A stretch of 64,000 bases of DNA. Origin: Ceratorhiza oryzae-sativae (taxonomy: Eukaryota; Basidiomycota; Agaricomycetes; Cantharellales; Ceratobasidiaceae). The position numbers were made by a program, and so were the translations under genes. Positions 42,623-54,471 of this stretch are shown piece by piece; position 1 is the first letter of the stretch, and every line of letters begins with the position of its first letter. The stretch lies in NCBI GenBank assembly GCA_030998015.1, contig JARWMV010000237.1:496001-560000 (forward strand). Direction: 5' to 3'. Below the pieces are notes generated by a model that saw nothing but the letters and a program-made list of their open reading frames with translations, searched no databases and had not been told where the DNA came from.

Positions 42623-43253
42623 TGTCAGAGCTGATGACCTGAACAACAATGCCAAACACTTGTGAGGTGATGGCAGACCTATAGGCTGTAATGGCCAAAG
42701 GTCTAACTGCAATGCCTAGAAGGGGGTGCACAGAGAGGGGATGGGGTGCAACGACACACAGGAAGATATGAGAGATGCACTTGTCCTAAAGAGGACTGGG
42801 CAAGTACTGCTAGGCTTGGTGACCACACAGGTAGAAGGGGATGTTTGACAGGAGGTTGAGTTCTGAGGCCTAAGGCTCTCAGACTCTCCCTTATATATTC
42901 ATGTCCAAGGCTGTACATATCAAATCCAAGGACAAATAAGAAGTAGCAACAATGGTACAATCTGTAACTATGGTATGATGGTAACTGGTAACTATGGTAT
43001 GATGACAACAGTAACTATGGTATGATGGTAACCAGGGTGCTAATGACACATCATCAGAGGAAGATATTTCTGGAAGATACAAACAAGGGTCAAACAACAA
43101 CAAGGTCACATGACTTCCTTATGTAAGTAAATCTATGCATATATCCTAATATTTGTGACTTGGCCAAAAAGTATATAAAATAAAAATGGAAAAAATGTGA
43201 AATAAATTTATAAAAATTTGAAATAAATCTGTGTCATGGTCTAGGCCATGACA
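42623..43253 (-). repeat. GyB-type LTR joining two unrelated remnants
   Basis: 631 bp, TGTCAGAGCTGATGACC...GGTCTAGGCCATGACA. Flanks CACCC and TGGAC do not match. It is longer than its relatives partly because of a minisatellite at 42964-43034: three copies of gtaactatggtatgatg with a 23-24 bp period. Confidence 0.82.
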
Positions 43254-44334
43254 TGGACATTTTGGAAGACATTTGTCCAAGATTCAAATTTATGGGTCAG
43301 GTGTTCAATGGCTGCCACAATCTGATTGTTTTCATGATCATGACACCTTTGGGCTGCTGCTTCCCTTGTCATTGTGGCTTGATTGACATGGTTTGCCACA
43401 TGTTCCAGAACGGCCAGGATGGATTGGAGGTCATCGTCATTGCACATGTGCTCAATGATTTGGTTGACCTCTTCTCTGGGAAGAATTCCTTCCATATGCC
43501 CTGGTTCTGGTTGTTGAGGTTGGGGTGCCAGAATTTGAGGGTTCTGCTCCCTGATTGATGCTGGTGTTCTTGGTCTTGGGTTTTTGATCTGGGGTTGTTG
43601 TCTTGGTCTTCATACTGGTATGCCTGCTAAGGATGCCTGTCCCAAGTGAGGTCAGGGTCCTCTTGTGCACTGTAGGGTGGTACTGGGTTGACTGCTGCTT
43701 GTAGATCCACATCACTAGATGTTTCTATCCAATTTCATTGATGGTGTTCCCTGGCCCTTTGTACTGCATTTGCAAAGGCCTCTTGTGCCTGTGCTCCTTG
43801 TACTCTAGGGACACAGATGATGGGACCATGTTGTCAGATGATACTACTCCTAATGCTGGACAGAGAGCTCTGTGACTTGGCTTCTGATTCTGATTCTGTC
43901 TCTACTGTGGGTCTAGGGAATCTAGGTCTGGTGTGTCCATCAATAATATCTGCCTCTGTTACCCCTGTCTCATTTGCTGGGTTACTGGGGTGGACTGTCT
44001 CATCTGGGTTAGTGATGGTTTGATGGGAGTCTTGTGGTTGTTCTGTGATTTCATCAATGATGTGATGAATTTCATTTACTTGTCTAGTTATGGGGGTGAT
44101 GGCACCTGGTGTCTCTTCTTGTGGTTCCCTGGTTGGGGGTCTTGAGGGTTGCTGTATGGGGGTAGTCTGTTCTGGGTGATCCCCAGGTTGTACTAAGGGT
44201 GTCCCCTGTGTGGATATACTCCTAGTTACCCTTCTAGGTATTTCAGACTCCTGTTCAGGCTGAGAAGTTGGTCTTGATGGTGGTTGGGACATATTGATGG
44301 TTTGTTCCTTTGGTGAAAGGATCATTGTTGCCAC
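43254..44334 (-). pseudogene. Gag remnant of a further gypsy element (GyH)
   Basis: Element-sense frame from Met at 44292 or 44334: Ser/Pro/Gln-rich N-terminus (MSQPPSRPTSQPEQE), then charged low-complexity sequence. 43241-43495 adds a helical stretch (NQIIEHMCNDDDLQSILAVL). Shifts and stops separate the parts. Linked to the LTR at 44361 by position and by its primer-binding site. Confidence 0.6.
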
Positions 44335-44360
44335 AGATCAGTGGGAAGCTTGCTCTACAA

Positions 44361-45209
44361 TGTCACAACCTCTGAAAGCAGTTGTCAGACTTGCTTTACA
44401 AGTGGCTTAATGCCTCTGATGGGTCTGGACTATGTCCAGACTACTGCTGATGCATGGCTCATCTGGGCTTGATGCCTTGTGTGTGTCTACTGTCTCATGG
44501 CTTGACACTGTATGCACTTATGTGCTCATGGCTGATGGACACCCATCACTGAATAAGCCACTGTCCACAGTGGCTAAGTCAGATGCTTAGTGCTGGCACT
44601 TGCAATGTGGTCTTGACTCAAGACCCTTCTAGCCATTACTTAAGCTAATAAGTCAGCTAGGGACTGTTCTTTACACTGGATGCTTTAGAGGGGAATTGAT
44701 GAGGTAGAGCAAGCTGGGGTAGATCAGCTTGCTCTCCTTGCTTTTATACTATTCTAACCAAGAGAGTGACTAAGCATACATGCAGGATGAGTAAGAAGGA
44801 ATGGCAGTGATCAGTCAGCCAGTTACTAATAATAGCATGTCCATCAGTCAGCCAGTACTAATAATAGTAGCATGAGTAAGGTGAATGGCAGAGATCAGTA
44901 AGTGAGTGACTAATAATAGGACATGGATCCATAAGCCAGTGGAGGTGCTTACTCACGAAGTGGAGGTGGTCAAGCCACAAGACCAAAAAAGGAAAACAAA
45001 AGAAGAGAAAATGATGGTTAGCCATGAGACCTTTGATTGTGGCTCATGACATGGAATACACATTAGGAGGCTGGGGACTATCATTGGAGATGATGGTTAA
45101 ACAAAGATACAGAGGCTGAGAGTGCTTGCATGTGAAATATGATCCACAGCAGCACCAAAATACTTGAAATCTGGATAATATAAAAACATGCAGGTGAGGG
45201 AATGTCACA
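44361..45209 (-). repeat. GyH 5' LTR
   Basis: TGTCACAACCTCTG...GGGAATGTCACA, about 849 bp. The primer-binding site at 44347-44358 (GTAGAGCAAGCT in element sense) is a perfect complement of the LTR motif AGCTTGCTCTAC (44704-44715), 33 bp downstream of the TATA box (44742-44748). The right boundary is uncertain because the next LTR-like sequence begins with the same TGTCACA. Confidence 0.65.
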
Positions 45210-45941
45210 ACCTGGTCTCTAGGCCCTGATGTGTACTCTTGAAGTATGGTTAATGAGGATAGTACCTCCACTTATGATCCTAATCACTGGCTTGGGTTCA
45301 CCACTTGGTGTTGCCTGGTTGTCTGCTAAGGCCTCTGGTTAAGGCAGGTCTGGTGTGTGATTCCCTAAGTAGGGTTGTCACACCACTTAGGTGTCACTAA
45401 GTGGGTCTTGAAGTGGGAATGATATGTATGTCACTCAAGTACACAGCTTAGAGACTTGTGGCTAGAGGCAAAGGTTTGCACTGCCTCAGTAGGTGGGTGG
45501 CTAGACATGCTAAGGCTGGCTTAAGCAGTCTCTATGGAAGGTGGTCACAAAGGACTCAGAGATGAGACCCAGGAGTAGAAGGGGTGTTGACAAGTTTGAG
45601 AGCAAGCTGGTGTTCACTGGCTTGGTCTCAGCTGTATTTATACTGTAGCTACATGTGAGGCTGTACACTGGTTAGGCACAGCCAAGCACAGCAATACATA
45701 GTCAAGGTGACAGGAAGGAAGCAAAGGGAAGAAAGTGACATGGGGATGCACAACCAAGCACTGCCTTGAGCTTGTGTTGCTATGCTGTAAGGGGGTGGCT
45801 GGGAGGTGGTGCTGGTCCTAATAATAGACCAAGGTCCAGCCAGGCACAGCAAAGGCAGGTGTCTGAGTGGGGGCTGGCTGAGAAAGAAAAGAGGGGAGGG
45901 GAGTTGAGGGTGGCTTGCAACAGGGAACTTACAAATTCAAG
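45210..45941 (-). repeat. Further LTR-like sequence, target of GyA4
   Basis: Starts TGTCACAACCTGG at 45203. Contains TATAAATAC (about 45635 on the minus strand) and AGCTTGCTCTC about 34 bp downstream, the same layout as the other LTRs. Its right end was not found; GyA4 inserted into it at GGCTT. Confidence 0.45.
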
Positions 45942-45946
45942 GGCTT

Positions 45947-46322
45947 TGTCATGAACTGACATGCATACATCCACTCTATAATATTTTCTCAATTTACTAC
46001 ATTTTATGAGACCATCTTCAAAACATACTTGCCTTTTATGGTATATCTGTGTCATGTGACTCAGGGAATGTTCCGGACCGGTAACCGAGATGTATTTCAA
46101 CTCCAATGTGAAATTCCGCAGTTCTGCAGTCGCTTCTACCGCTTCTATCTCTTATCTGGCATGACTCACTGTACGGACTTGTTTGCTATGATGCGGCTCG
46201 TACCATGTATATAAACCAGGTCAAGTTCGCAGAGGACTCCTCAAGAACTTGACCTCTCATCGAATACAAGTTCTTTTGTTTTCTTACTATTTTCCTTGTC
46301 ACCTGACTTGTCGTCGTTGACA
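45947..46322 (+). repeat. GyA4 5' LTR
   Basis: TATA box TATATAA at 46208-46214. CAAGAACTTGACCT at 46242-46255 is the probable transcript 5' end. The matching primer-binding site AGGTCAAGTTCTTG is at 46325-46338. The stretch between TATA and start holds AGGTCAAGTTC, so the LTR itself can form a hairpin here. Confidence 0.93.
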
Positions 46323-47608
46323 TCAGGTCAAGTTCTTGACAATTGTAAGTCTCAGTGTTGTCTGGGATACGTCTGGAACACCATTGGCATCGTCTTGAGA
46401 TAACTCCTCGTTGCCTTCCCCAAATCCTACTCCACCTATCCACAGCCATGAGATATCGTTGCCCTATACACGCCTCTGTGAAACCTTGCATAGCCAGGTC
46501 CCTCACACGTCGTAACAAGCTTCAGTTCTCTAATCTCTTTCGTCAACAAGAGGTGGGGTTGCTCATTGCCCTTAAGTAGCTGAGCAACGGAGGTCACCTT
46601 CCTATTCCAATAGACTCGGGAAAGGGTCTATTTTTCCTTTTATCTTGCTCTTACTCGAGTACATCTCTGACAGAATGCACAGCCCTCAAGTGGCACAACC
46701 TTTTACAGAAGACCAGCGCTGCTGTCAGTGTGGGTGGTTCGGACACCTGTCGATCCACTGCTTCACCCTTAACTCAGTCGAAAGTATCCTTGAAGAAGCT
46801 GGGCACATCGATTTCAACTGAGTAGTAATCATCAAAGTCCACCCCCAAAGAGTCGGACATGCCCAACAAGCCTTTGTCACCAAGCCAGGTGCCCCTGAGT
46901 GCAAAATTTGCCATCAGGCAAACGGAGCCACCTTCCCAGCATGCTGCCCTTATTGTCCTAAGAAGGACAAGTTCCTTTATTACTACACCATCCCTCGCAA
47001 CCAGCTATAAGCTGGAGAACCTCGGTCAACAGCTTCTTCGTCACCTGTTAAACACTATCGAAAACTTCCAAGACAGGTACTGTTATTACTGGAATAAGTA
47101 CGAAGAAACCTGTGAAAAACTTCACGAAGCTGAGGCCCGTTGCACATACTTAACTGAGTGTTTGCGCAAACACCAGGAGGACTACCTATCCCTCCTCCAA
47201 GACCATCTCAGACTAGAAGCTATAGTCTGAGAAACAGTTGAACCCCACGAGTACGCCTTCCCTGTCTTCTCAACGCCATCAGACCTTCCTCACCCCACCT
47301 TTCTAAGTGGCACAGGCTTGCCAATTCAGGAAGAAACACCCCTTCTGGCAGCCCAAACCAATCCTCCCCAAGGAAACACTCCTGCAGGATCAAACTAAAT
47401 TGAAGAGGGTGGAGTGCCCATATTGTTGCCAAGACACCAAAAGTTGGGACTTGGACAATACCTGGCTAAGGTTTGTGGGGATCAGAAACTTTGAAATTTA
47501 TAGACTTGTGCGGGGGAAAGAAATCCTATATTACCAAAACAATCCCCAATTCCCTGTACTTCCTTACCGTCTCCGTCGCCTTTAAAATTTTATCAAACCT
47601 TCTCTGAA
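46323..47608 (+). pseudogene. GyA4 leader with accessory frames
   Basis: Counterpart of 38665-39952. Frame 1 (Met at 46675) has the knuckle CCQCGWFGHLSIHC and a TGA at 46819-46821 where GyA3 has CGA (FNRVV). Then the Cys-pair region, frame 2 (46859-47230), a shared TGA, the LSGTGLPIQEE block, and frame 3 (47307-47585) ending PVLPYRLRRL. Near-identical to GyA3. Confidence 0.65.
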
Positions 47609-48997
47609 ATGGCGTCACAACCCCCTGCCCCTGCTTGGGCAAATATGTCTGATGGGGAAAAAGTCGTCTATATGCTCCAGTCAATGGACGAACTGCAAGA
47701 GCGAACCAATAATCTCCAAAATGATATTGGGGACGTCGAACACAATAATAAAACCTACACAGACTCACTTGAAGCCAAACTTACCACCAATCAGACAAAA
47801 ATAGATGCAGACGTGGCTGGATTAGCCACCAATGTCAACAATCTAGTGGGGATGTTAGCCATTCTCCAGACCACTATCACGCGTATCGAAGCGCAAATCA
47901 ACACTTCCACAGGAGGCTCAGGTGCTGCTCCAGCACTAGCTCCCTCCAGTGCAGCCCAACCACAACCAACAGCACCCGCCCCCTCTGGTGGGTCGACTGC
48001 AAAGGTTAAGATGGCTGCCCCTCAGAAGTTTGATGGCACAAAACAAGAAGACGCCATCTCATTCAGAATTGCATGTGCCCGATACATTAATACAAACATG
48101 AGTGGGCACTCGGCTGATCAGGTGGTTGCTTTTATCACCTCTTATCTTGAAGGGTCTGCAGCTGAATGGGTTAACTCCTATGAAGAATTTGAAATTTTAA
48201 ATCCTGGAACTGCGATTCCCTGGCTTCATGATGCCAATCTGTTCTGGCAAGAATTCACTACCCATTATGGGGACCTGAACCGCACCGAAAATAACCGCGA
48301 CAAGTGGTGGAAATTGAAACAATCCAAGACAGTTCAGGATTACCTCACCCTATTCAACCTATATTCCACAGGTCTTAACTACAACGATGCCGCCATGCGT
48401 GATCAGTTCTATGACGGTCTATTGACAGACGTAACAGATAGCATGGTGGCCCAAAACTATGACCCTCGCACCAAAACTTTTGCCCAACTCACTCAGCGAG
48501 CCCTGGAGATTGACTGCCACCTCATCTTGTTTGGTAGCAAACGAACGTCTCATGGGAGTAACAAGCCCAGCAGCAATGCCTCATCCAGTAGGCCGACCAA
48601 TAACCCCCAAAGCACTCCCCAAAAGGAGAAATTCAAAAGTGGGGAATGGATATATAAGATTAAGGATGGGAGAGCTGTAAAAGGTCAGATTGTGGCCATT
48701 GGGCCCAATGTGAAGGGTTTCACGGTTCCATCTGTCCACTACGATGGCAGCAATACCAACATACAAGAATCCTTCAAGGACATAAAGAAGGATAACCATC
48801 CGCCGGCAGCCCCAAAGGCAAAGGATCCAGATGCAATGGATCTGGATAGCACAGGAAAAGGAAAGGGGACGAACACCTGCTATAACTGTGGAGGACGGGG
48901 TCATATTGCAGCCAAATGCCCCTCAGCTAAGATGTCAGGATATGAGGCAGTGGTTGAGGATGTAGAAACAACCGACGATGAGTTGGTAAAAGAATGA
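47609..48997 (+). CDS. GyA4 gag
   Basis: 462 residues, colinear with GyA3 gag, with the same coiled-coil N-terminus, gag core and CCHC knuckle (CYNCGGRGHIAAKC). Ends in the ATGA overlap with pol (48994-48997). Substitutions relative to GyA3 are scattered, several Arg to Trp, Cys or His as expected from CpG decay. Confidence 0.93.
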   Translation: MASQPPAPAWANMSDGEKVVYMLQSMDELQERTNNLQNDIGDVEHNNKTYTDSLEAKLTTNQTKIDADVAGLATNVNNLVGMLAILQTTITRIEAQINTSTGGSGAAPALAPSSAAQPQPTAPAPSGGSTAKVKMAAPQKFDGTKQEDAISFRIACARYINTNMSGHSADQVVAFITSYLEGSAAEWVNSYEEFEILNPGTAIPWLHDANLFWQEFTTHYGDLNRTENNRDKWWKLKQSKTVQDYLTLFNLYSTGLNYNDAAMRDQFYDGLLTDVTDSMVAQNYDPRTKTFAQLTQRALEIDCHLILFGSKRTSHGSNKPSSNASSSRPTNNPQSTPQKEKFKSGEWIYKIKDGRAVKGQIVAIGPNVKGFTVPSVHYDGSNTNIQESFKDIKKDNHPPAAPKAKDPDAMDLDSTGKGKGTNTCYNCGGRGHIAAKCPSAKMSGYEAVVEDVETTDDELVKE

Positions 48998-51900
48998 GCT
49001 CAAACCGTGGCAGGGGGGCGGTCTTGGGCGCTATGTTACAAAATGCGCATAACAAAAATGAGGATATGGAAATGGAATGTATGTTGTTAGGAAACCAATC
49101 ACAATTACAGTTTTTCTTTCATGCATTCCCTCTGCGCATAACCCCTGAACACAAGTCTGCATATAACATGAAAAAATTCAACGGATGGGCCATGATCGAC
49201 TCAGGGGCCACGTCAGTATTTATACATGAAAATTTGGTTAAACAGTACCATATTCCTACCGTCGCCCTAAAAACACCCAAGAAACTGAGGGTAATTGACG
49301 GAAGGGAGATAGACTCTGGGTCTGTGACCCATTACTGCACCTTTGAGTTGTGCATTCAAGAGCACCGAGAAATCCTCAGTGCCTATGTTGTGAATGTTGG
49401 CAAAAATGATTTAGTCCTGGGCATGTCATGGCTCAAATTCCATAACCCCGATATTGATTGGGATGGGAAAGACATGAAGTTCAACTCACCAATATGCCTG
49501 AAGCACTGCATCACAAAACCCCTGCATGTGCAAGCAAATGAACCTAAGGAGCTTCAGTTGGACTCCTTAGACTCCCTCCCAACAAAATATAAAGAATTCC
49601 AGAAAATATTCGCTGAAGAAGATGACGTCCAACCATTACCACCCCATAGGAAGTGGGATATGGAAATAGATTTAAAACTGGATGCCAAGCCAAGGCATGG
49701 TCCCATATATAGTGTGGGTGTCAAGGAAGATGCGGAATTGCGCAAAACCCTGGACTGCCAACTGAAAGCAGGGCATATCAGACCCTCAAGGTCACCAATG
49801 GCATCCCCAGTCATATTTGTCAAAAAGAAGAATGGGAAGTTGCACATGTGCATCGACTACCAGCGACTAAATGAAATGACAGTCTCTAATGTGTACCCAC
49901 TCCCACACATCAATGATATTGTGGAGACTCTGCATGGGGCAAAGATATTTACCAAGTTTGATCTAAAGTGGGGCTTCAACCTCATATGAATTTGGGAAGG
50001 GGACGAATGGAAAGCAGCTTTTAAGACCAAATATGGGCTATACGAGCCCTTAGTCATGCAATTTGGGCAAAAGAACGCACCAGGAACCTTCATGGCCATG
50101 ATCCAGGAAGAGTTCCAAGACATCGAGGGCATTTATGTTGTGATCTATATGGATGACATATTAGTATTCTCCAAAAACCAAGAAGAACATGACGAACATG
50201 TCAAGGAAGTCTTATGTCGCCTCCAAAAAGCTGGCCTATATTGCGCCCTGGAGAAATGTGTTTTCGATGTCACCAAAGTCAATTACCTGGGAATAGTAGT
50301 GACCCCCCAGGGAATTAAAGTGGACCCAGCCAAGGTTGAAAAAGCTGTTGAATGGCCAACCCCTACCAACCCAACCAAAGTCCTGGAAGGGTTGGGGTTC
50401 GCAAATTGGTTGAGGCACTTCATAAAAGACTTTTTGAAAATTACAAGATGTCTTTATGAACTTGTCAAGAAGGATGTAAAATGGGAATGGACAGAAGAAA
50501 GGGATCAGGCATGGAACCTGCTGAAACAGAAATTAAAAGAAGCCCCCCTTCTAATTCAGCCAGATCCCAACAAACCATTCATCTTGGAAACGGATGCCTC
50601 AGGCTATGCCACAGGCACTGTATTATTGCAATATGGAGAGGACAGAATGCTCCACCTGATTTCCTATTACTTCAAGGCAATGGTCCCAGCAGAAAGGAAT
50701 TATGATATCTACAACAAAGAAATGCTGGCAATTATAAAGGCCCTCAAACACTGGCGTCATTTGCTAGAAGGGGCTGAACACCCAGTAAACATTGTTTGTG
50801 ACCACAAGAATTTGGAGTATTGGAAGACGATCAGCCACTGAACAGCTGAGTCACACAGTGGCATGAGTTCTTATCCAGGTTCGAATTCAAGATTCTATAT
50901 ATTGAAGGGGCGAAGAATGGCCAGGCAGACATACTCTCTAGGCTGTCAAGACACATCCCTAAAGAGGGGGGTGAGAGCCAAGCTCTGCTTGCACAAAACC
51001 AATTTTTGGAACTGAAATCACTATGCCTGCAAGCAATCACGCCAGACAATGACCTGGAACAACTCATTAGGGATGCTATCCCAGGGGACGAACACCTATC
51101 AAAAGTCCTAAAAGCCCTAGATGGCAATGAGAAGGTCAAAGATTGGGAATGGGACGAAGGACTCTTACGACACAAGGGCAGAATCTACATCCCAAATAAC
51201 AAAGAACTTCGCAAACTGGTCATCGAAAGCCGTCATGACAGCCCAGCAGCAGGACACCCAGGACAGTTCAGAACATATGAATTGTTAAATCGCAAATACA
51301 TGTGGTCATCAATGAAAAAATCAGTCAACGAATACATTACACATTGCAAGTCATGCATCAGGAACAAGCACAGCAACCAAGTTCCCCCAGGGCTCTTAAA
51401 CCCAATACCCACGCCAGAAAAACCTTGGGAGGAAATTACTTATGATCTGATCACCAGGCTACCCCTGTCAGAGGGGTTTGACGCCATATTTACAGTTGTC
51501 GACTGCCTGACAAAAATGGTCCACTTTATTCCATGTCAATCGGAAGCCAGTGCTATGGATTGCACCAACTTGTTCCTAACATATGTATGGAAACTTCATG
51601 GGCTACCATGGAAAACAATCTCAGACCACAGCCCCAACTTTGCATCCAAATTCTTAAGGCACTTATACAAACAACTGGATATAAAACCCTCCTACTCCAC
51701 GGCATACCACCCTCAGACAGATGGCCAGTCCGAACAGGCCAACCAAGTAGTGGAAGGGTACATCAGACACTATGTATCAGACAGACAAGACAACTGGGTC
51801 TCGCTCCTACCATTGGCCGAATTTGCCTACAATAATGGTGTCAACGCCTCAACTGGCAAATCACCATTCTTTGCAAATTACGGTTTCCACCCAAGGCTAG

Positions 51901-52523
51901 CAGTTGGGGACAGGGAGGAACCAGAACTCCCTTTAGCAGACAACCATGCAGAATGGCTCCAAAAGGGCCATGATGAACTCAAGGCAGCTCTGGAAATAGC
52001 AAACCAGAGGATCAAGGAATACTACGACCAGAAGCATCGGACTCCTGAGGCTATTAAGGTTGGAGACAAAGTCTGGCTTGATACCAAAAACATACAGACA
52101 CAGCAGGCCTCCAGAAAACTGGCCCACAAAAGAGTTGGACCATTTAGGGTGGTAGCACAACATGGCACACATGCCTACAAACTGGACCTACCGATAACCA
52201 TGAAAATACACCCAGTGTTTCATGTCTCACTCCTGACCAAATATAAGGACGACCCCTATGGCCATCAGGTTCCCCCACCACCACCTGTGGTAACTCCTGA
52301 AGGGGAAGAAGAATTCGAAGTGGAACAGATCATAAAGTCATGATACAACAAAAGATCTAACGTCTTCGAATACTATGTCAAGTGGCTTGGCTATGACGAG
52401 CGACAATGGTTAACCTATGATGACCTGGTGAACGCACCAGAACTCATCGCTGACTACGTCAAGTCACACCCAAAGGCACCCCAGGACCCCTGTGCCTTGA
52501 AGGGGGGAAGTGTCACGAACTGA
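48994..52523 (+). pseudogene. GyA4 pol, two stops and one frameshift
   Basis: Open from 48994 to TGA 49987-49989 (NLI stop IWEGDEW; GyA3 has Arg), then in the same frame to about 50828, where a 1-bp deletion relative to GyA3 shifts the frame. The rest continues at 51006-52343 to TGA where GyA3 has Arg (IIKSRYNK), then to TGA 52521-52523 within the 3' LTR. Protease, YMDD reverse transcriptase, RNase H, integrase and chromodomain are all recognisable. Confidence 0.92.
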
Positions 52524-52886
52524 CACGCATACATCCACTCTATAATATTTTCTCAATTTACTACATTTTATGAGACCATCTTCAAAACATACTTGCCTTT
52601 TATGGTATATCTGTGTCATGTGACTCAGGGAATGTTCCGGACTGGTAACCGAGATGTATTTCAACTCCAATGTGAAATTCCACAGTTCCGCAGTTGCTTC
52701 TACCACTTCTATCTCTTATCTGTCATGACTCACTGTACGGACTTGTTTGCTATGATGTGGCTCATACCATGTATATAAACCAGGTCAAGTTCGCAGAGGA
52801 CTCCTCAAGAACTTGACCTCTCGTCGAATACAAGTTCTTTTGTTTTCTTACTATTTTCCTTGTCGCCTGACTTGTCGTCGTTGACA
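52511..52886 (+). repeat. GyA4 3' LTR
   Basis: 376 bp; about 12 differences from the 5' LTR, nearly all CpG transitions (atgcgg/atgtgg, ctcgta/ctcata). Preceded by AAGGGGGGAAG. Confidence 0.93.
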
Positions 52887-52891
52887 GGCTT

Positions 52892-53224
52892 AATCTTATG
52901 CAGCATGGAATTTTAAGCACTGTTTACCTCAACCAGGTTGTCAGGTAAAGTTTTTTAACACCAACAGCACTTAGGCACAATCTCTATGGTCAAGAGATTC
53001 AACATTTCAATGAAAACTCTGGGGGTGTTATGGAAAACAACCAACAAGCTGAAACCTCTCTCTACATGCCTATCCAGTTATGTTCAGTCTCATAGATGTT
53101 TTCAATCCTGCTCATGTTGAGAGATTGGTTTAAAATGCTGGGTTCAGGAGCATAGATTAACCAAAAACTTACCATATGTTTTTTATTCATGCAGAGGTGT
53201 TGATCTTATGGATCTGCAGCACAA
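52892..53224. other. Sequence right of GyA4, probably old repeat
   Basis: No gene recognised. AT-rich and CpG-poor. It probably continues the LTR-like sequence interrupted by GyA4. Confidence 0.35.
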
Positions 53225-53938
53225 CTCAGCTAAACCCTGGATATATAGCCTGTGTGGACTAGATCCACAGGTCTAATGATGCTTTTGTGCAGTTACTAGA
53301 TCCCAGTTGTCAGAGCTACGACCTGAGCAGTAACGTCAAACACCTAAGTGGTGATGACAAGCCTATGGGCAGCGATGCTGGAGGCTTTACTGACAACGTC
53401 TAAGGTGGGACGTGCAGTGAGGGTGCGATAAGACGCAAGGAGGTAGGGTAGTAGGTGCACTTGTCCTTAAGAGGACTGGGCAGGGACTATGGACTGGTAA
53501 GTCACACAGGTAGTAGAAGGGATACGACAGGAGGTCGAGTTCTGAGGCTTAAGGCTCTCAGACTCTCCCTTATATATTCATACAATGAGCTATATCAAAT
53601 ACACGTATGGTGCGAGACAACTATCGTATGATGTGAGAATGGTGCCATGTAACGGAATATTCCAGAAGGTACAAACAGAACATAAACAACAACAAGGTCA
53701 CGTGATCATGTAAGTAATTCTATGCATATATCTGATTAAACAGGACTTGTCCAAAAATATGAAAAGGAGAGATTTTATAAAATATACAAAAATCATAATA
53801 AAATCCGTGTCATGGTCTAGGCCATGACACCAGTAGTGCTAGTAGCACATGCTACTTTGGGTCTTTTGAGTGCTCAAAAGCATTGTTAGACCTTACAGTG
53901 TTACCATACACTAGCTAGATATTCAGGTTTTGGCCAAG
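53225..53938. mobile_element. Palindromic 187-bp element, copy 1, split by a solo LTR
   Basis: Net length without the LTR (53308-53829) and its duplication is 187 bp, exactly that of copy 2 (56465-56651), which it matches in reverse complement with CpG-to-TpG/CpA decay (taacgatg/taatgatg, cacgtg/cacatg). Terminal motif CTCrGCyAAAyCC. Almost the whole element is an imperfect palindrome. Confidence 0.8.
53308..53829 (-). repeat. Solo LTR of GyB type in the palindromic element
   Basis: 522 bp, TGTCAGAGCTACGACC...GGTCTAGGCCATGACA, with the duplication CCAGT (53303-53307, 53830-53834). Confidence 0.92.
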
Positions 53939-54471
53939 AAGCAGAATTTAGTGAAGAGGTTGTGTCTGACTGGATGGTGGAGCAAACATAGACAAACATG
54001 GCTTTGCTGATCAGCGCCTCCTACAGGGCCTCTGACCCTTAAAACCCGTCAGTCCCTGGCGACTCATTTATGGGGGAGGGACCTAGCAAGCAAGGTGACA
54101 GGAAACAACGAGCAAAAGGAGGAGCCGGTAACGAATATTTAGAGACTGTAAATCTAGATGATCTAGGATTCTAAATAATGTAATAGGGGCCATGCGTCAC
54201 GGCTTACGACCTACAGTAATAGCTGGTTATGGGCGTGGTCAACCGTTCTTTCAGAAGCGATTAGATCAATGCATGCGTGTGCTGTTCACTTATGTAAAAG
54301 ACAGATATCACATGTGTTTCGTTGCTCCATTGCCAAACCACTTTAGCATTGAGACTTGCTTCCCTTAGACCATGTGCACGGGAGCTACTCGAGTAGACCG
54401 AATCGAGTATTTCGGCATGCCACGTGCCCGGCAGGCTTCGTCCCAAACCTTGCCAACCACTGCTGTCTATC
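53939..54471. other. Intergenic region upstream of FMO2
   Basis: No gene recognised. CpG content rises from about 54050, marking the right edge of the decayed repeat compartment. Presumed FMO2 promoter. Confidence 0.45.

Larger units (their letters stand above)
45947..52886 (+). mobile_element. GyA4: Ty3/gypsy element, recently broken
   Basis: 6940 bp, LTRs 45947-46322 and 52511-52886 (376 bp each) and the perfect duplication GGCTT (45942-45946, 52887-52891). Same organisation as GyA3. Gag is open. Pol has two CGA-to-TGA stops and one 1-bp deletion. Confidence 0.95.
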
